From the NCBI GenBank assembly GCA_017577575.1, contig PKRG01000001.1, positions 186,001 through 250,000 of the forward strand: 64,000 nt of DNA. The letters run 5' to 3'. Numbering within the stretch: position 1 is the stretch's first letter; every line of letters starts with the position of its first letter. Below, one piece after another: positions 51,386-59,315 of the stretch. Source of the DNA: Acidimicrobiia bacterium. Its GTDB lineage: Bacteria > Actinomycetota > Acidimicrobiia > Spongiisociales > ZC4RG35. Under the pieces are notes generated by a model. That model was not told the origin of the DNA, searched no databases, and saw only the letters and a program-made list of their open reading frames with translations. The position numbers and the translations under genes were made by a program.

Positions 51386-52744
51386 GTGGCGAGCTATCTG
51401 TTGACGGATCGGCCCATCGAGTCGATCGCCGATTACCTGGCCGCAGGCGGGGGAGAGGGCCTGGCGCGGGCCCGGGCGATCGGCCCCGACGCCACCATCG
51501 CCACGATCGAACGGTCCCGGCTGCGGGGCAGGGGAGGAGCCGGGTTCCCCACCGGCGTCAAGTGGAGAGGGGTCGCCTCCGCCGATCCCGACCAGCGACG
51601 CTTCCTGGTCTGCAACGCCGCCGAGGGCGAGCCCGGCACCTTCAAGGACCGGGCGCTGATGCGATGGAACCCGTACCAGTTGCTCGAAGGCATCGCCATC
51701 GCCGCCTTCGCCATCGGCGCCGAGGAGGCCTACATCGGGCTCAAGGAGCGGTACGCGGCGGAGTTGTCCGCCCTCGAGCGGGCCGCGGCAGAGATGCAGG
51801 CCCAGGACTTGCTCGGCGACGTCCCCATCCGGGTCGTCACCGGGCCCGACGACTATCTCCTGGGTGAGGAGAAGGGGCTCCTGGAGGCGATCGAGGGCCG
51901 CCCTCCCTTCCCCCGCTGGTACCCGCCCTACCTCGTCGGTCTGTACACGGACATGCCGGCCGGGGTCGGGGCAGGATCGGCCGGGTGGAGCGAACAGGCC
52001 AACCCCGCCGTCGTCAACAACGTCGAGACTCTCTCCAACGTCCCGCACATCCTCGCCCATGGCCCCGAGTGGTTCACAGAGCAGGGAACGCCCGACTCGC
52101 CCGGCAACATGCTCTTCACCGTCTGCGGCGACGTCGTCCACGAGGGAGTGGCCGAGCTCCCGATGGGCACGCCCCTGGCGGTGCTGGTCCACGGCGTGGG
52201 CGAAGGGCCACCGGAGGGCAGGAGGGTCAAGGCCGTCTTTCCCGGGGTGTCCAACGCCCCGATCCCGGACTCGCTGCTCGACACCCCGATGGACTTCGAT
52301 TCGATGCGGGCCATCGGGTCGGGGCTCGGATCGGGCGGGATGATCGTCTACGACGACTCGGCTTGCATCGTGGCCGCCGCCGCCGTCTTGTCGCGTTTTC
52401 TGGCGGTGGAATCCTGCGGCCAATGCCCGCCCTGCAAGCTGGGCACGGACGCCTTGGCCGAGAGGTTCTTCCTCATAGACTCGGGGGGAGGCGACCGGTT
52501 CACCCTCGACGAGGTGACCGCCTGGATCGAACGGGTCACCGACGCCAACCGCTGTGGCCTGGGGGCCGGGCAGCGGGCTCTCGCCGCCGGTGTGCTCAGG
52601 CTCTTCGGTGAGGAGGTGATCGACCATCTCGGGCGCCGGTGCCCGTCCGACCGGGTGCTCGGGGTGCCGAAGATCGTCGATTGGGATCCCGACACCGGGA
52701 CGTTCGCCTACGACGAGGGATACTTCGCCTGGCGTCGTGCTTGA
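51386..52744 (+). CDS. Stand-alone NuoF-like NADH-binding flavoprotein
   Basis: 452 aa from the third of three clustered GTGs, chosen for GGAGG 5 bases before it; GTGs at 51374 and 51380 are alternatives. FMN/NADH motifs LRGRGGAGFPTGVKW and NAAEGEPGTFKDRALM, and the 4Fe-4S site ESCGQCPPCKLGT with the distant Cys in NRCGLGAGQ. It would take electrons from NAD(P)H via FMN to an Fe-S cluster. No NuoE or NuoG partner is present, so it is not complex I. Its place between a membrane operon and nirK suggests it may feed electrons to a reductase; that is inference. Confidence 0.88.
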   Translation: MASYLLTDRPIESIADYLAAGGGEGLARARAIGPDATIATIERSRLRGRGGAGFPTGVKWRGVASADPDQRRFLVCNAAEGEPGTFKDRALMRWNPYQLLEGIAIAAFAIGAEEAYIGLKERYAAELSALERAAAEMQAQDLLGDVPIRVVTGPDDYLLGEEKGLLEAIEGRPPFPRWYPPYLVGLYTDMPAGVGAGSAGWSEQANPAVVNNVETLSNVPHILAHGPEWFTEQGTPDSPGNMLFTVCGDVVHEGVAELPMGTPLAVLVHGVGEGPPEGRRVKAVFPGVSNAPIPDSLLDTPMDFDSMRAIGSGLGSGGMIVYDDSACIVAAAAVLSRFLAVESCGQCPPCKLGTDALAERFFLIDSGGGDRFTLDEVTAWIERVTDANRCGLGAGQRALAAGVLRLFGEEVIDHLGRRCPSDRVLGVPKIVDWDPDTGTFAYDEGYFAWRRA

Positions 52745-52763
52745 GCAGAAAGGAGTCGACGGA

Positions 52764-53057
52764 ATGGTGTCCAGTTCTGCCCCTCCCGGAACGGTGGCGG
52801 CGAAGCTCCCCGCTCCGGCCCCGGTCTCAGAGGCGCGGCGTCTCCATTCGGAGGGGGTCAGCCCCGCCGAGGGGGCCGAGCGTCTCGCCGGCCGGTTCGA
52901 CGCCGACGAGCTCCGCCGTGCCCGCGACTGGTGGGTGCGACGGATGCCTCGCTCCAGCTGGGACGACCCGACGCCGACGAAGGTGCTGCGCATGCTGGAG
53001 CGGGCGCTGGCGGCCGTCGACGGGCGCGTCCCCACCGCGAGCGCCGGCCGACGCTGA
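52764..53057 (+). CDS. Small hypothetical protein downstream of NuoF-like gene
   Basis: 97 aa, no cysteine, no membrane segment. After a Pro/Ala-rich start comes a helical part: SEARRLHSEGVSPAEGAERL, FDADELRRARDWWVRRM and TKVLRMLERALAAVDGR. AAAGGAG lies 8 bases before the ATG, and it begins 19 bases after the NuoF-like stop, so both share a transcript. It may be a small partner of the flavoprotein. I do not recognise it. Confidence 0.65.
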   Translation: MVSSSAPPGTVAAKLPAPAPVSEARRLHSEGVSPAEGAERLAGRFDADELRRARDWWVRRMPRSSWDDPTPTKVLRMLERALAAVDGRVPTASAGRR

Positions 53058-53062
53058 CATAG

Positions 53063-53098
53063 GGGGCCGATGTCCCCGAGACGAGGGACTTTCGGCCC
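53063..53098 (+). promoter_or_regulatory. Paired GGGAC palindromes / terminator-like hairpin before nirK
   Basis: GGGGCCGATGTCCC (53063-53076) and GGGACTTTCGGCCC (53085-53098), 22 bp centre to centre. Each resembles a DosR-type box. The pair can also fold as one 12-bp hairpin (GGGCCGA/TCGGCCC plus GTCCC/GGGAC) followed 13 bases later by TTTTT, so it may instead end the NuoF-like transcript. The sequence does not decide between these. Confidence 0.4.
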
Positions 53099-53101
53099 TC
53101 A

Positions 53102-53147
53102 CCGTCGCGGGTTTTTCCGGCAAAGCTCGGAAAAAACCGAGCGACGG
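53102..53147 (+). promoter_or_regulatory. Long hairpin overlapping the nirK ribosome-binding site
   Basis: Outer arms CCGTCGC (53102-53108) and GCGACGG (53141-53147), inner arms GGTTTTT-CCG (53110-53119) and CGG-A-AAAAACC (53128-53138), about 17 base pairs with a small internal loop and one bulge. The GGAG at 53146-53149 that serves the nirK ATG (53156) begins inside the right arm, so the folded RNA would hide it. Could be a translational switch or a protein operator. Confidence 0.5.
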
Positions 53148-53155
53148 AGCAGCCC

Positions 53156-54754
53156 ATGACTCAGACCCTGAACCGGCCGGTCACCGACCGATCCTCCCCC
53201 GGAGGTGTCCCGCCGCATCCCCACTACGCCCTGGGAACGCTCGTCGTCCTGGGGATCGTGGGGACCCTGGCGGCCGTCGTGGTGGCGGTCATCGCCCTGA
53301 CCGTGACCGCGAGCCGCAACTCGGTGGACGACCAGATCGTGTCCGCCCGGGTCGACGCCTATCTCTCCGAGGCCGGAGCGGCGGTCGATGCCGGCGACGT
53401 CGTCCCCGCCCTCGTCCCCAAGTCGCAGCTGCCGGTGGCGGCGGAGACCGCCGTGGCCGTCGCTCCCGAGGTGCCCCCGGCACCCCAGCGGAGCACACCT
53501 GCCATCGTCGAAGTCGCCTTCGAGGTCGTGGAGGGGGTCAATGTGATCGATCCGGCCTCGGGAGTGGAGACCGAGACGTGGGGCTATCGCCTCGTGGATG
53601 GGCCGGACGGAGTTGTGGCCGGAACCCCCGGCCCGGTGATCAGGGCACGGGTCGGTGACGTGCTGCGGTTCACGATCACCAACCCGGAGGGCAACACCCA
53701 CCCCCACAACGTCGACTTCCACGCCGTGACCGGGCCCGGCGGCGGCGCCGAGGACACGGTCGTGGCCCCGGGCGAGACGAAGACGATCGAGGTCCGCCTG
53801 CTCTATCCCGGGTTCTTCATGTACCACTGCGCCTACGACGACGCCCCCGCCCACATCTCCCACGGCATGTACGGCGGGATACTCGTCGATCCGGAGACCC
53901 CGCTGCCTGAGGTCGATCACGAGTGGTACATCGTCCAGTCCGAGTACTACACCTCCCCGCCGGAGGACGGTGTCGCCGCCTTCGACCGGCGGGCGGTCAC
54001 CGACGAGAACCCGAGCTATGTCGTGTTCAACGGCGCCGTCGGGTCGATCGCCGGGGACAACGCCCTCCAGATGGAGGTGGGCGAACGGGCCCGGATCTAC
54101 TTCATCAACGCCGGTTTGAACCTCGACTCGAACTTCCACCCCATCGGCTCGCATTGGGACAAGGTCTATCCCGAGGCGGCGTTGTTGGCGACGCCGATCC
54201 GGGGATCGCAGACCACCCTGGTCCCGGCCGGGGGCGGGACGGTCGTGGAGCTCGTGGGCCAGGTCCCCTCGACGATCGTCCTCGTCGACCACGCCCTCGC
54301 CCGGGCCTTCGACAAAGGCGCCATCGGCCAGATCGTCGTCTCCGGCCCCGAGAACCCCGAGATCTACGAGGCCATCGGGGGCGACGCTCCCGCCGAGGAG
54401 GCACCCCCCGCCGACGGAGCCGATGGCGGCGAGGCGGCCGCCGGCGGCGAACAGGTGTCGATCCTCCCGGGGAGCTCCGAGTTCCAGGACATGGACTCGC
54501 CCGACGAGTTCGACGAGAACGAGGCGCCTGCGGACTACTCGGTCAACGTCCTGCGGGTCCCGGTCGGCACCACGGTCACCTGGACCAACGACGACCAGAT
54601 GATGCACACCGTCACCGCCGCCGACGGCTCCTTCGACTCCGGCCTGCTCGACGCCGGCGAGAGCTGGTCGTACACGTTCGACCAGCCGGGTGAGCTCGAG
54701 TACTTCTGCTCACCCCATCCCTGGATGCGGGCGAAGGTGATAGTCGAAGGCTGA
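53156..54754 (+). CDS. nirK: Membrane-anchored copper nitrite reductase with extra C-terminal cupredoxin
   Basis: 532 aa. One N-terminal TM (GTLVVLGIVGTLAAVVVAVI), a linker, the two NirK cupredoxin domains (about residues 115-400) and a third cupredoxin (about 440-532). Ligands line up with NirK: His184, His189, His224, Cys225, His233 and Met238, with the third type 2 ligand His379 (VDHALARAF); catalytic Asp187 and His328 are kept. The third domain has its own type 1 set His484, Cys518, His521, Met524 (YFCSPHPWM), probably the electron entry. It reduces nitrite to NO on the outer face. Multicopper oxidases are excluded by the two-domain ligand pattern. Confidence 0.93.
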   Translation: MTQTLNRPVTDRSSPGGVPPHPHYALGTLVVLGIVGTLAAVVVAVIALTVTASRNSVDDQIVSARVDAYLSEAGAAVDAGDVVPALVPKSQLPVAAETAVAVAPEVPPAPQRSTPAIVEVAFEVVEGVNVIDPASGVETETWGYRLVDGPDGVVAGTPGPVIRARVGDVLRFTITNPEGNTHPHNVDFHAVTGPGGGAEDTVVAPGETKTIEVRLLYPGFFMYHCAYDDAPAHISHGMYGGILVDPETPLPEVDHEWYIVQSEYYTSPPEDGVAAFDRRAVTDENPSYVVFNGAVGSIAGDNALQMEVGERARIYFINAGLNLDSNFHPIGSHWDKVYPEAALLATPIRGSQTTLVPAGGGTVVELVGQVPSTIVLVDHALARAFDKGAIGQIVVSGPENPEIYEAIGGDAPAEEAPPADGADGGEAAAGGEQVSILPGSSEFQDMDSPDEFDENEAPADYSVNVLRVPVGTTVTWTNDDQMMHTVTAADGSFDSGLLDAGESWSYTFDQPGELEYFCSPHPWMRAKVIVEG

Positions 54755-54776
54755 CCCGCCGAGCTCGGGCCAGGCA

Positions 54777-54811
54777 GGAAGGGGCCGCCCCCCAGGTGGG
54801 CGGCCCCTTCC
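54777..54811. terminator. Bidirectional terminator hairpin
   Basis: GGAAGGGGCCGCCC and GGGCGGCCCCTTCC form a perfect 14-bp stem with a seven-base loop between the convergent nirK and thioesterase genes. Confidence 0.8.
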
Positions 54812-54821
54812 GTGTCCAGGC

Positions 54822-55226
54822 TCAGTCGCCGGCGATAACCGCCTGGGTCTGGAGCGTCTTCGCCACCAGGCGGCCGTCGCCATCGGTGATCGTCGTCTCC
54901 ACCACGATCGTCGTGCGGCCCTCATGCAACAGCTTGGCCCGGGCGGTCACCGCCCCCGATCGAACCGCCCTCATGAAGTTCGTCTTCGACTCGATGGTGC
55001 TCGTCGCCGTCGCCCCCTCCGGCAGGTTCAGGAACGCACACGTGGCGCCCGCCGAGTCGGCCAAGGCCATCAGCGCGCCACCGTGGAGGACGCCGCCGGC
55101 GGTGCACAGCCCTTCGGCCCACTCGAGACGAAGGACCACTTCTCGCCGTTCGGCCTTCTCTGCCGTCACGCCCAGGGTTCGGGTCAGCGGCATGGCGTCG
55201 TGGATGAAGGGCGTGGGGTCTTCCAT
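54822..55226 (-). CDS. PaaI-type hotdog thioesterase
   Basis: 134 aa. Hotdog fold with the HGG-type motif AGGVLHGGALMALADSAGA and TIESKTNFMRAV, followed by VVETTITDGDGRLVAKTLQT. The catalytic acidic residue sits in ALADSAG. Such proteins hydrolyse acyl-CoA, often phenylacetyl- or hydroxyphenylacetyl-CoA, but substrate is not readable here. Divergent from the RibD-like gene with 52 bases between. Confidence 0.88.
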   Translation of the reverse strand: MEDPTPFIHDAMPLTRTLGVTAEKAERREVVLRLEWAEGLCTAGGVLHGGALMALADSAGATCAFLNLPEGATATSTIESKTNFMRAVRSGAVTARAKLLHEGRTTIVVETTITDGDGRLVAKTLQTQAVIAGD

Positions 55227-55266
55227 CGTGCCAGGTTGCCACAGCCCACAGGTGCCGGCGCCGGTT

Positions 55267-55272
55267 TACGCT
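55267..55272 (+). promoter_or_regulatory. Predicted -10 element, leaderless RibD-like gene
   Basis: TACGCT, six bases, then GTG at 55279, the same spacing as the VTT gene at 15006. Confidence 0.5.
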
Positions 55273-55278
55273 CGGGTC

Positions 55279-56034
55279 GTGCTGTGGTCGGTAGAACGCG
55301 GAGATCCACTCGCTGCCGAGGACCTCGTCGCCCTGGCCCTCCGGACCCACCGGCCGGCGGAACGATGGCTCTACGTGAACATGATCTCCTCGGTCGACGG
55401 GGCTACGACGGTGAGGGGCGAATCGGCTCCGCTGGCCGACGAAGACGACCGTGCCATGTTCCACGCCCTGCGCGCCGCCTGCGACGCCATCCTGGTCGGC
55501 GCCGGGACCGTCCGGGCCGAAGACTACGGGCCGGTGCGCCTCGACGAGGCCGCCCAACGCCTCCGCCAGGACCGAGGTCTCGATCCGCTGCCCCGGCTGG
55601 TGATCGTGAGCCGCAGCCTCTACTTCGAGTACGACGCCCGCGTCTTCGCGGATCCCGACCGGATGCCGATCGTGGTGACCGGCGCCGACGCCCCGACCGA
55701 GAGGCGCCGGGCACTCGAGGGGAAGGCGGAGGTGGTCGTATGCGGCGACGTCGGCATCGACCCCGCCCGTGCCCTGGACGTCCTCGCCGAGCGAGGATAC
55801 GGGGTCGTCCTCTGCGAGGGAGGGCCCACGCTGAACGCCTCCCTGGTGAAGTTGGGCCTGGTCGACGAGCTCGACCTCACGTTGTCGCCGATGGTGGCGG
55901 GAGGCGTGTCGTCGCGCATCGTCGCCGAGACGACCGAGGCGGTGCGGCGGTTCCGCCTCGACCGCGTGCTGAGGGGCGAAGCGATGCTGTTCCTGCGCTA
56001 CGTCAGAGAGGGATCGCCACCCCCTCGGGGGTGA
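55279..56034 (+). CDS. RibD C-terminal-type reductase
   Basis: 251 aa. Dihydrofolate-reductase-like fold of the RibD_C family: RWLYVNMISSVDGATTVRG, AILVGAGTVRAEDYGPV, RLVIVSRSL and VLCEGGPTLNASLVKLGLVDELDLTLSP. These enzymes reduce pyrimidine or related heterocycles with NADPH; alone, without the deaminase half, they often act outside riboflavin synthesis. The N-terminal 40 residues are unlike classic RibD. It overlaps the convergent GH65 gene by 32 bases. Confidence 0.87.
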   Translation: MLWSVERGDPLAAEDLVALALRTHRPAERWLYVNMISSVDGATTVRGESAPLADEDDRAMFHALRAACDAILVGAGTVRAEDYGPVRLDEAAQRLRQDRGLDPLPRLVIVSRSLYFEYDARVFADPDRMPIVVTGADAPTERRRALEGKAEVVVCGDVGIDPARALDVLAERGYGVVLCEGGPTLNASLVKLGLVDELDLTLSPMVAGGVSSRIVAETTEAVRRFRLDRVLRGEAMLFLRYVREGSPPPRG

Positions 56035-58324
56035 CCGTGACCGAACCGCCCCGCACCGTGACGTCCAGCTTGCCCTCGTCCGTGCGGAGGGCCAGCCGGG
56101 AATGGTCCAGGTCCACGTGCAGGGTGGTCCCCCTCACTTGCACCTTGAAACGCACCGAGTCCCATTCGGCGGGGAGGCGGGGGTCGAAGCCGATCTCTCC
56201 GCCGACGTCGGTCATGCCGGCGAATCCGTAGACGATCGCCATCCACACCCCGCCCGCCGACGCCAGGTGGACGCCGTCGGTGGTGTTGCCGTGCAGGTCG
56301 GCTAGGTCCATGAACAGGGCCGTGCGGAAGTACTGCATCGCCAGCTCGTGCTCGCCGATCTGGGCGGCGACGATCGACTGCACGCAGGCAGACAGCGACG
56401 AGTCCCCGGTCGTCAGGGGGTCGTAGTAGTAGAAGTTCCGTCGCACCAGGTCGGGCGGGAACTTCTCGGGCAGCAGGAACATGGCCATCACCACGTCCGC
56501 CTGCTTGATCACCTGGTAGCGGTAGATGACCAGCGGGTGGAAATGCAACAGGAGGGGATGGCGGTCGGGGCCGACAGCGTCGAAGTCCCACTTCTCCTTG
56601 GCCAGGAAGCTCTCGTCCTGCTTGGTGATGCCATAGCCCTCGTCGTAGCCGACGTACATCTCGGCGGCGGCCACCCGCCATTCCTCCACTTCGGAGTCGA
56701 CGACGCCCAGGCGCGTCCGCAACTCCTCCCACTGCTCGGGGCGCTCGACGCGCATCCTCTGGACGCACTCGACGGCGTACTCGAGGTTCATCTGCGCCAT
56801 CAGGTTCGTGTAGGCGTTGTCGTCGACGAGCGCGGTGTACTCGTCGGGGCCGGTCACCCCGTAGATGTGGAACGCCCCATCGCGGTGGAACCCGAGATCA
56901 GCCCACATGCGGGCCGTCTCGATGAGGATCTCCACTCCTATCTCCCACAGCAATTCCTCGTCGCCGGTCACCTGGACGTACTTGCGCAATGCGTAGGCGA
57001 CGGCGGCGTCGATGTGGTACTGGGCGGTCCCGGCCGCCCAGTAGGCACTCGCCTCCTCGCCGTTGATCGTCCGCCAGGGGAAGAGCGCCCCTCTCAGCGA
57101 CAACTCCCGGGCCCGCTGGCGGGCCTTGTCCAGCATCGAGTAGCGGTACCGGAGGAGGTGAGCGGCGAGGGGCGGGTTGGTGTAGACGAGGAACGGCAGC
57201 ACGAAGATCTCGGCGTCCCAGAAGTGGTGGCCGTCGTAGGCCTGGCCGGTCACGCCCTTGGCGGGGACGCCCGTGCCCTCGATGTGGGCCGTTGCCTGGT
57301 TCAGCTGGAAGAGCACCCAGCGCAAAGCCTGCTGGACGGACGGGTCGGCGCCGATCTCGACGTCGGCCTTCTCCCAGAACGCGTCCCATGCCGCCTCCTG
57401 GGCGGCGGCCACCGCCTCGAACCCGGCGGCGGCGACCATCGCCGCCTTGTCCTCGGCGCTGTCGATGCTCCGCTCCTCTCCGGTCTCGAAGACGGTGAAG
57501 ACGTCGACGGTGACCTCTTCACCGGCCTCGAGGGACATCGAGAAGGTGGCGTTTGGCCGGTCGGGATGCTCGTGGAGCGTCACCTCGTGGGGCCGGTCGA
57601 GCCGGTGGGTCATCGACACGCCGAGCGGGAGGCGTGATTGCACGGTCTCGTAGCCGACGGAGACCGTCTCGGGGCTGAGCCGGATCCCCGTGGGCTCCAG
57701 CACCCTGCGCCCGAAGTTCTTCGCCTTGCGGGGATCGAACTCGGTGGCGGCGGGCTCGAGGTAGTCGGTGTCCTGCCGGTTGATCAGCTCGGAGACGACC
57801 ACCGCCGTGGCGGGGGAGTCGACCTTCACCCGCAGCCGGCAGACGACGAGGTCGGGATGGGCGATCGACACCATCCGGGTCGCCTCCACGTCGACGCCGA
57901 CACCGCCGCGGGTGTCCCAGTGGTAGCGGTGGACCAGCAGGCCCCGGCGGAAGTCGAGGCGCCTCTCCCACCCGGAGATGTCGGCGTCGTCGAAGTCGAT
58001 CGTCTCGGCGTTGACCGCCAGGCGCAGTGGAGTGGGGTCGGGGGCGTAGACGATGGTCTGCCCGGCTGTGGCGAACCCGTACGCCGCCTCCGGGTACTGG
58101 ATCGGCCACGACTCGTAGAACCCGTTGATCAGCACGCCGGGCTGGTGGCTGGGGACCCCCGGATGCAGCGACCCCCGTACGCCGATCCTGCCGTTGCCCA
58201 GGGCGAAGACCGTCTCCAGGAGGGGAACGAGCTCGGGCCGGTATTCGGTCTCCACCAGCGCCCACGGGTCGATGGGGTAGACGTCGTGGGGGAGCTCGGG
58301 AACGATCTCCTTGCGCCATCTCAT
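56003..58324 (-). CDS. GH65-family disaccharide phosphorylase/hydrolase
   Basis: 773 aa, full family length. N-terminal beta-sandwich (YRPELVPLLETVFALGNGRIGVRGSL), linker, the (alpha/alpha)6 barrel with WDAEIFVLPFLVYTNP, catalytic acid near Glu495 in VTGPDEYTALVDDNAYTN, and phosphate-site region KQADVVMAMFLL, then a C-terminal beta domain. The family includes maltose, trehalose and kojibiose phosphorylases, which release beta-glucose-1-phosphate. The beta-phosphoglucomutase gene overlaps it by ATGA, which supports a phosphorylase. Confidence 0.93.
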   Translation of the reverse strand: MRWRKEIVPELPHDVYPIDPWALVETEYRPELVPLLETVFALGNGRIGVRGSLHPGVPSHQPGVLINGFYESWPIQYPEAAYGFATAGQTIVYAPDPTPLRLAVNAETIDFDDADISGWERRLDFRRGLLVHRYHWDTRGGVGVDVEATRMVSIAHPDLVVCRLRVKVDSPATAVVVSELINRQDTDYLEPAATEFDPRKAKNFGRRVLEPTGIRLSPETVSVGYETVQSRLPLGVSMTHRLDRPHEVTLHEHPDRPNATFSMSLEAGEEVTVDVFTVFETGEERSIDSAEDKAAMVAAAGFEAVAAAQEAAWDAFWEKADVEIGADPSVQQALRWVLFQLNQATAHIEGTGVPAKGVTGQAYDGHHFWDAEIFVLPFLVYTNPPLAAHLLRYRYSMLDKARQRARELSLRGALFPWRTINGEEASAYWAAGTAQYHIDAAVAYALRKYVQVTGDEELLWEIGVEILIETARMWADLGFHRDGAFHIYGVTGPDEYTALVDDNAYTNLMAQMNLEYAVECVQRMRVERPEQWEELRTRLGVVDSEVEEWRVAAAEMYVGYDEGYGITKQDESFLAKEKWDFDAVGPDRHPLLLHFHPLVIYRYQVIKQADVVMAMFLLPEKFPPDLVRRNFYYYDPLTTGDSSLSACVQSIVAAQIGEHELAMQYFRTALFMDLADLHGNTTDGVHLASAGGVWMAIVYGFAGMTDVGGEIGFDPRLPAEWDSVRFKVQVRGTTLHVDLDHSRLALRTDEGKLDVTVRGGSVTVTPEGVAIPL

Positions 58325-59049
58325 GGAACGAGTTCTCCCAGGTCGGAAACGACTACATCGGCGCCCGCCCGCCGCAACGCCTCGGGGTCGCCGTGGCGGT
58401 CCACTCCCACGACCGCCCCGAAGTATCCGCCGACACCCGCCTCGACCCCGGAGACGGCGTCCTCGACGACCACGCATCTCTCGGGCGTCACGTTCATGCG
58501 GCGAGCCGCTTCGAGGAAGGCGTCGGGGGCGGGTTTCCCGGCCAGCCCCTCCTCGGCGGAGACGATCCCGTCGACCACCACCTCGAACCGGTGGCGTATC
58601 CCCGCCGCTTCCAGCACCGGACCGGCGTTCTTCGAAGAAGACACGACCCCACATCGGACGCCCAACTCCTCCAGATGGTCGAGCAGGGCCAGCGAGCCGG
58701 GGAACACCTCGACTCCGTCTTCGGCGAGGACGGCGTTGAACAGCTCGTTCTTGCGGTTGCCGATGGCACAGACCGTGTCGATCCCGGGCTCGTCGCTGGG
58801 GTCGCCCCACGGCAGTTCGATCCCCCGGGAGGCGAGGAACGCAGCCACTCCGTCGTAGCGCGGGCGGCCGTCGACATAGGTGCGGTAGTCGGCGTCGATG
58901 TCGAACGGCTCCTCATCCGGGCCTTTCAGCTCCCGGAGCACGGCATCGAACGTCCGCTTCCAGGCGGCGGCATGCAGCGCGGCGGTCGACGTCAGGACGC
59001 CGTCCAGGTCGAAGAGAACCGCCTCGTATTCGGACCAGTCGAAGCGCAT
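58321..59049 (-). CDS. HAD-family beta-phosphoglucomutase
   Basis: 242 aa. HAD motif I AVLFDLDGVLTSTAALHAAAW with nucleophile and acid Asp, helical cap with DYRTYVDGRPRYDGVAAFLASRG, motif II VVSSSKN, motif III GKPAPDAFLEAA and motif IV VVEDAVSGVEAG. The longer cap is typical of the subgroup paired with GH65 phosphorylases. It would turn beta-glucose-1-phosphate into glucose-6-phosphate. First gene of the pair; GH65 follows with ATGA overlap. The open frame upstream of the ATG carries no conserved sequence. Confidence 0.9.
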   Translation of the reverse strand: MRFDWSEYEAVLFDLDGVLTSTAALHAAAWKRTFDAVLRELKGPDEEPFDIDADYRTYVDGRPRYDGVAAFLASRGIELPWGDPSDEPGIDTVCAIGNRKNELFNAVLAEDGVEVFPGSLALLDHLEELGVRCGVVSSSKNAGPVLEAAGIRHRFEVVVDGIVSAEEGLAGKPAPDAFLEAARRMNVTPERCVVVEDAVSGVEAGVGGYFGAVVGVDRHGDPEALRRAGADVVVSDLGELVP

Positions 59050-59315
59050 GGAGCGTCGCCTCCGCATCGGGTGATCGAGCCGTGGCCGGTGGACGAGGGC
59101 CCACCCCCACCAGCGGGAGCCGGAACGGTACACGTCTTCGGATGAGCCACGAGACGTGCCGCACCGGCGGGGCGGGCGAGAAGCTGGTGCGTGGAGGTCA
59201 TGGAGGACGTCCCCTCTTCGAGAGCATCGTGCCACGCCGCGATCCCGATGCGAAGGACCTCGCCCCGGGACCCTCCGAGACCCGTCTCTTCGGGCTTGCG
59301 ATACCGTTTCCGGTG
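59050..59315. other. Gene-free divergent gap
   Basis: It separates the beta-phosphoglucomutase gene from the response regulator gene. The frame of the regulator is open through most of it but shows no conserved protein sequence. Apart from the promoter of the regulator (59302-59307) I see nothing definite. Confidence 0.5.
59302..59307 (+). promoter_or_regulatory. Predicted -10 element, leaderless response regulator gene
   Basis: TACCGT, eight bases, then ATG at 59316 (a GTG lies one codon earlier). No ribosome-binding site precedes the start. Confidence 0.45.

Noticed and set aside
59082..59315. Possible N-terminal extension of the response regulator
   Set aside because: The receiver domain conventionally starts at MRLLLVEDE, and a -10 element lies 8 bases before that ATG.
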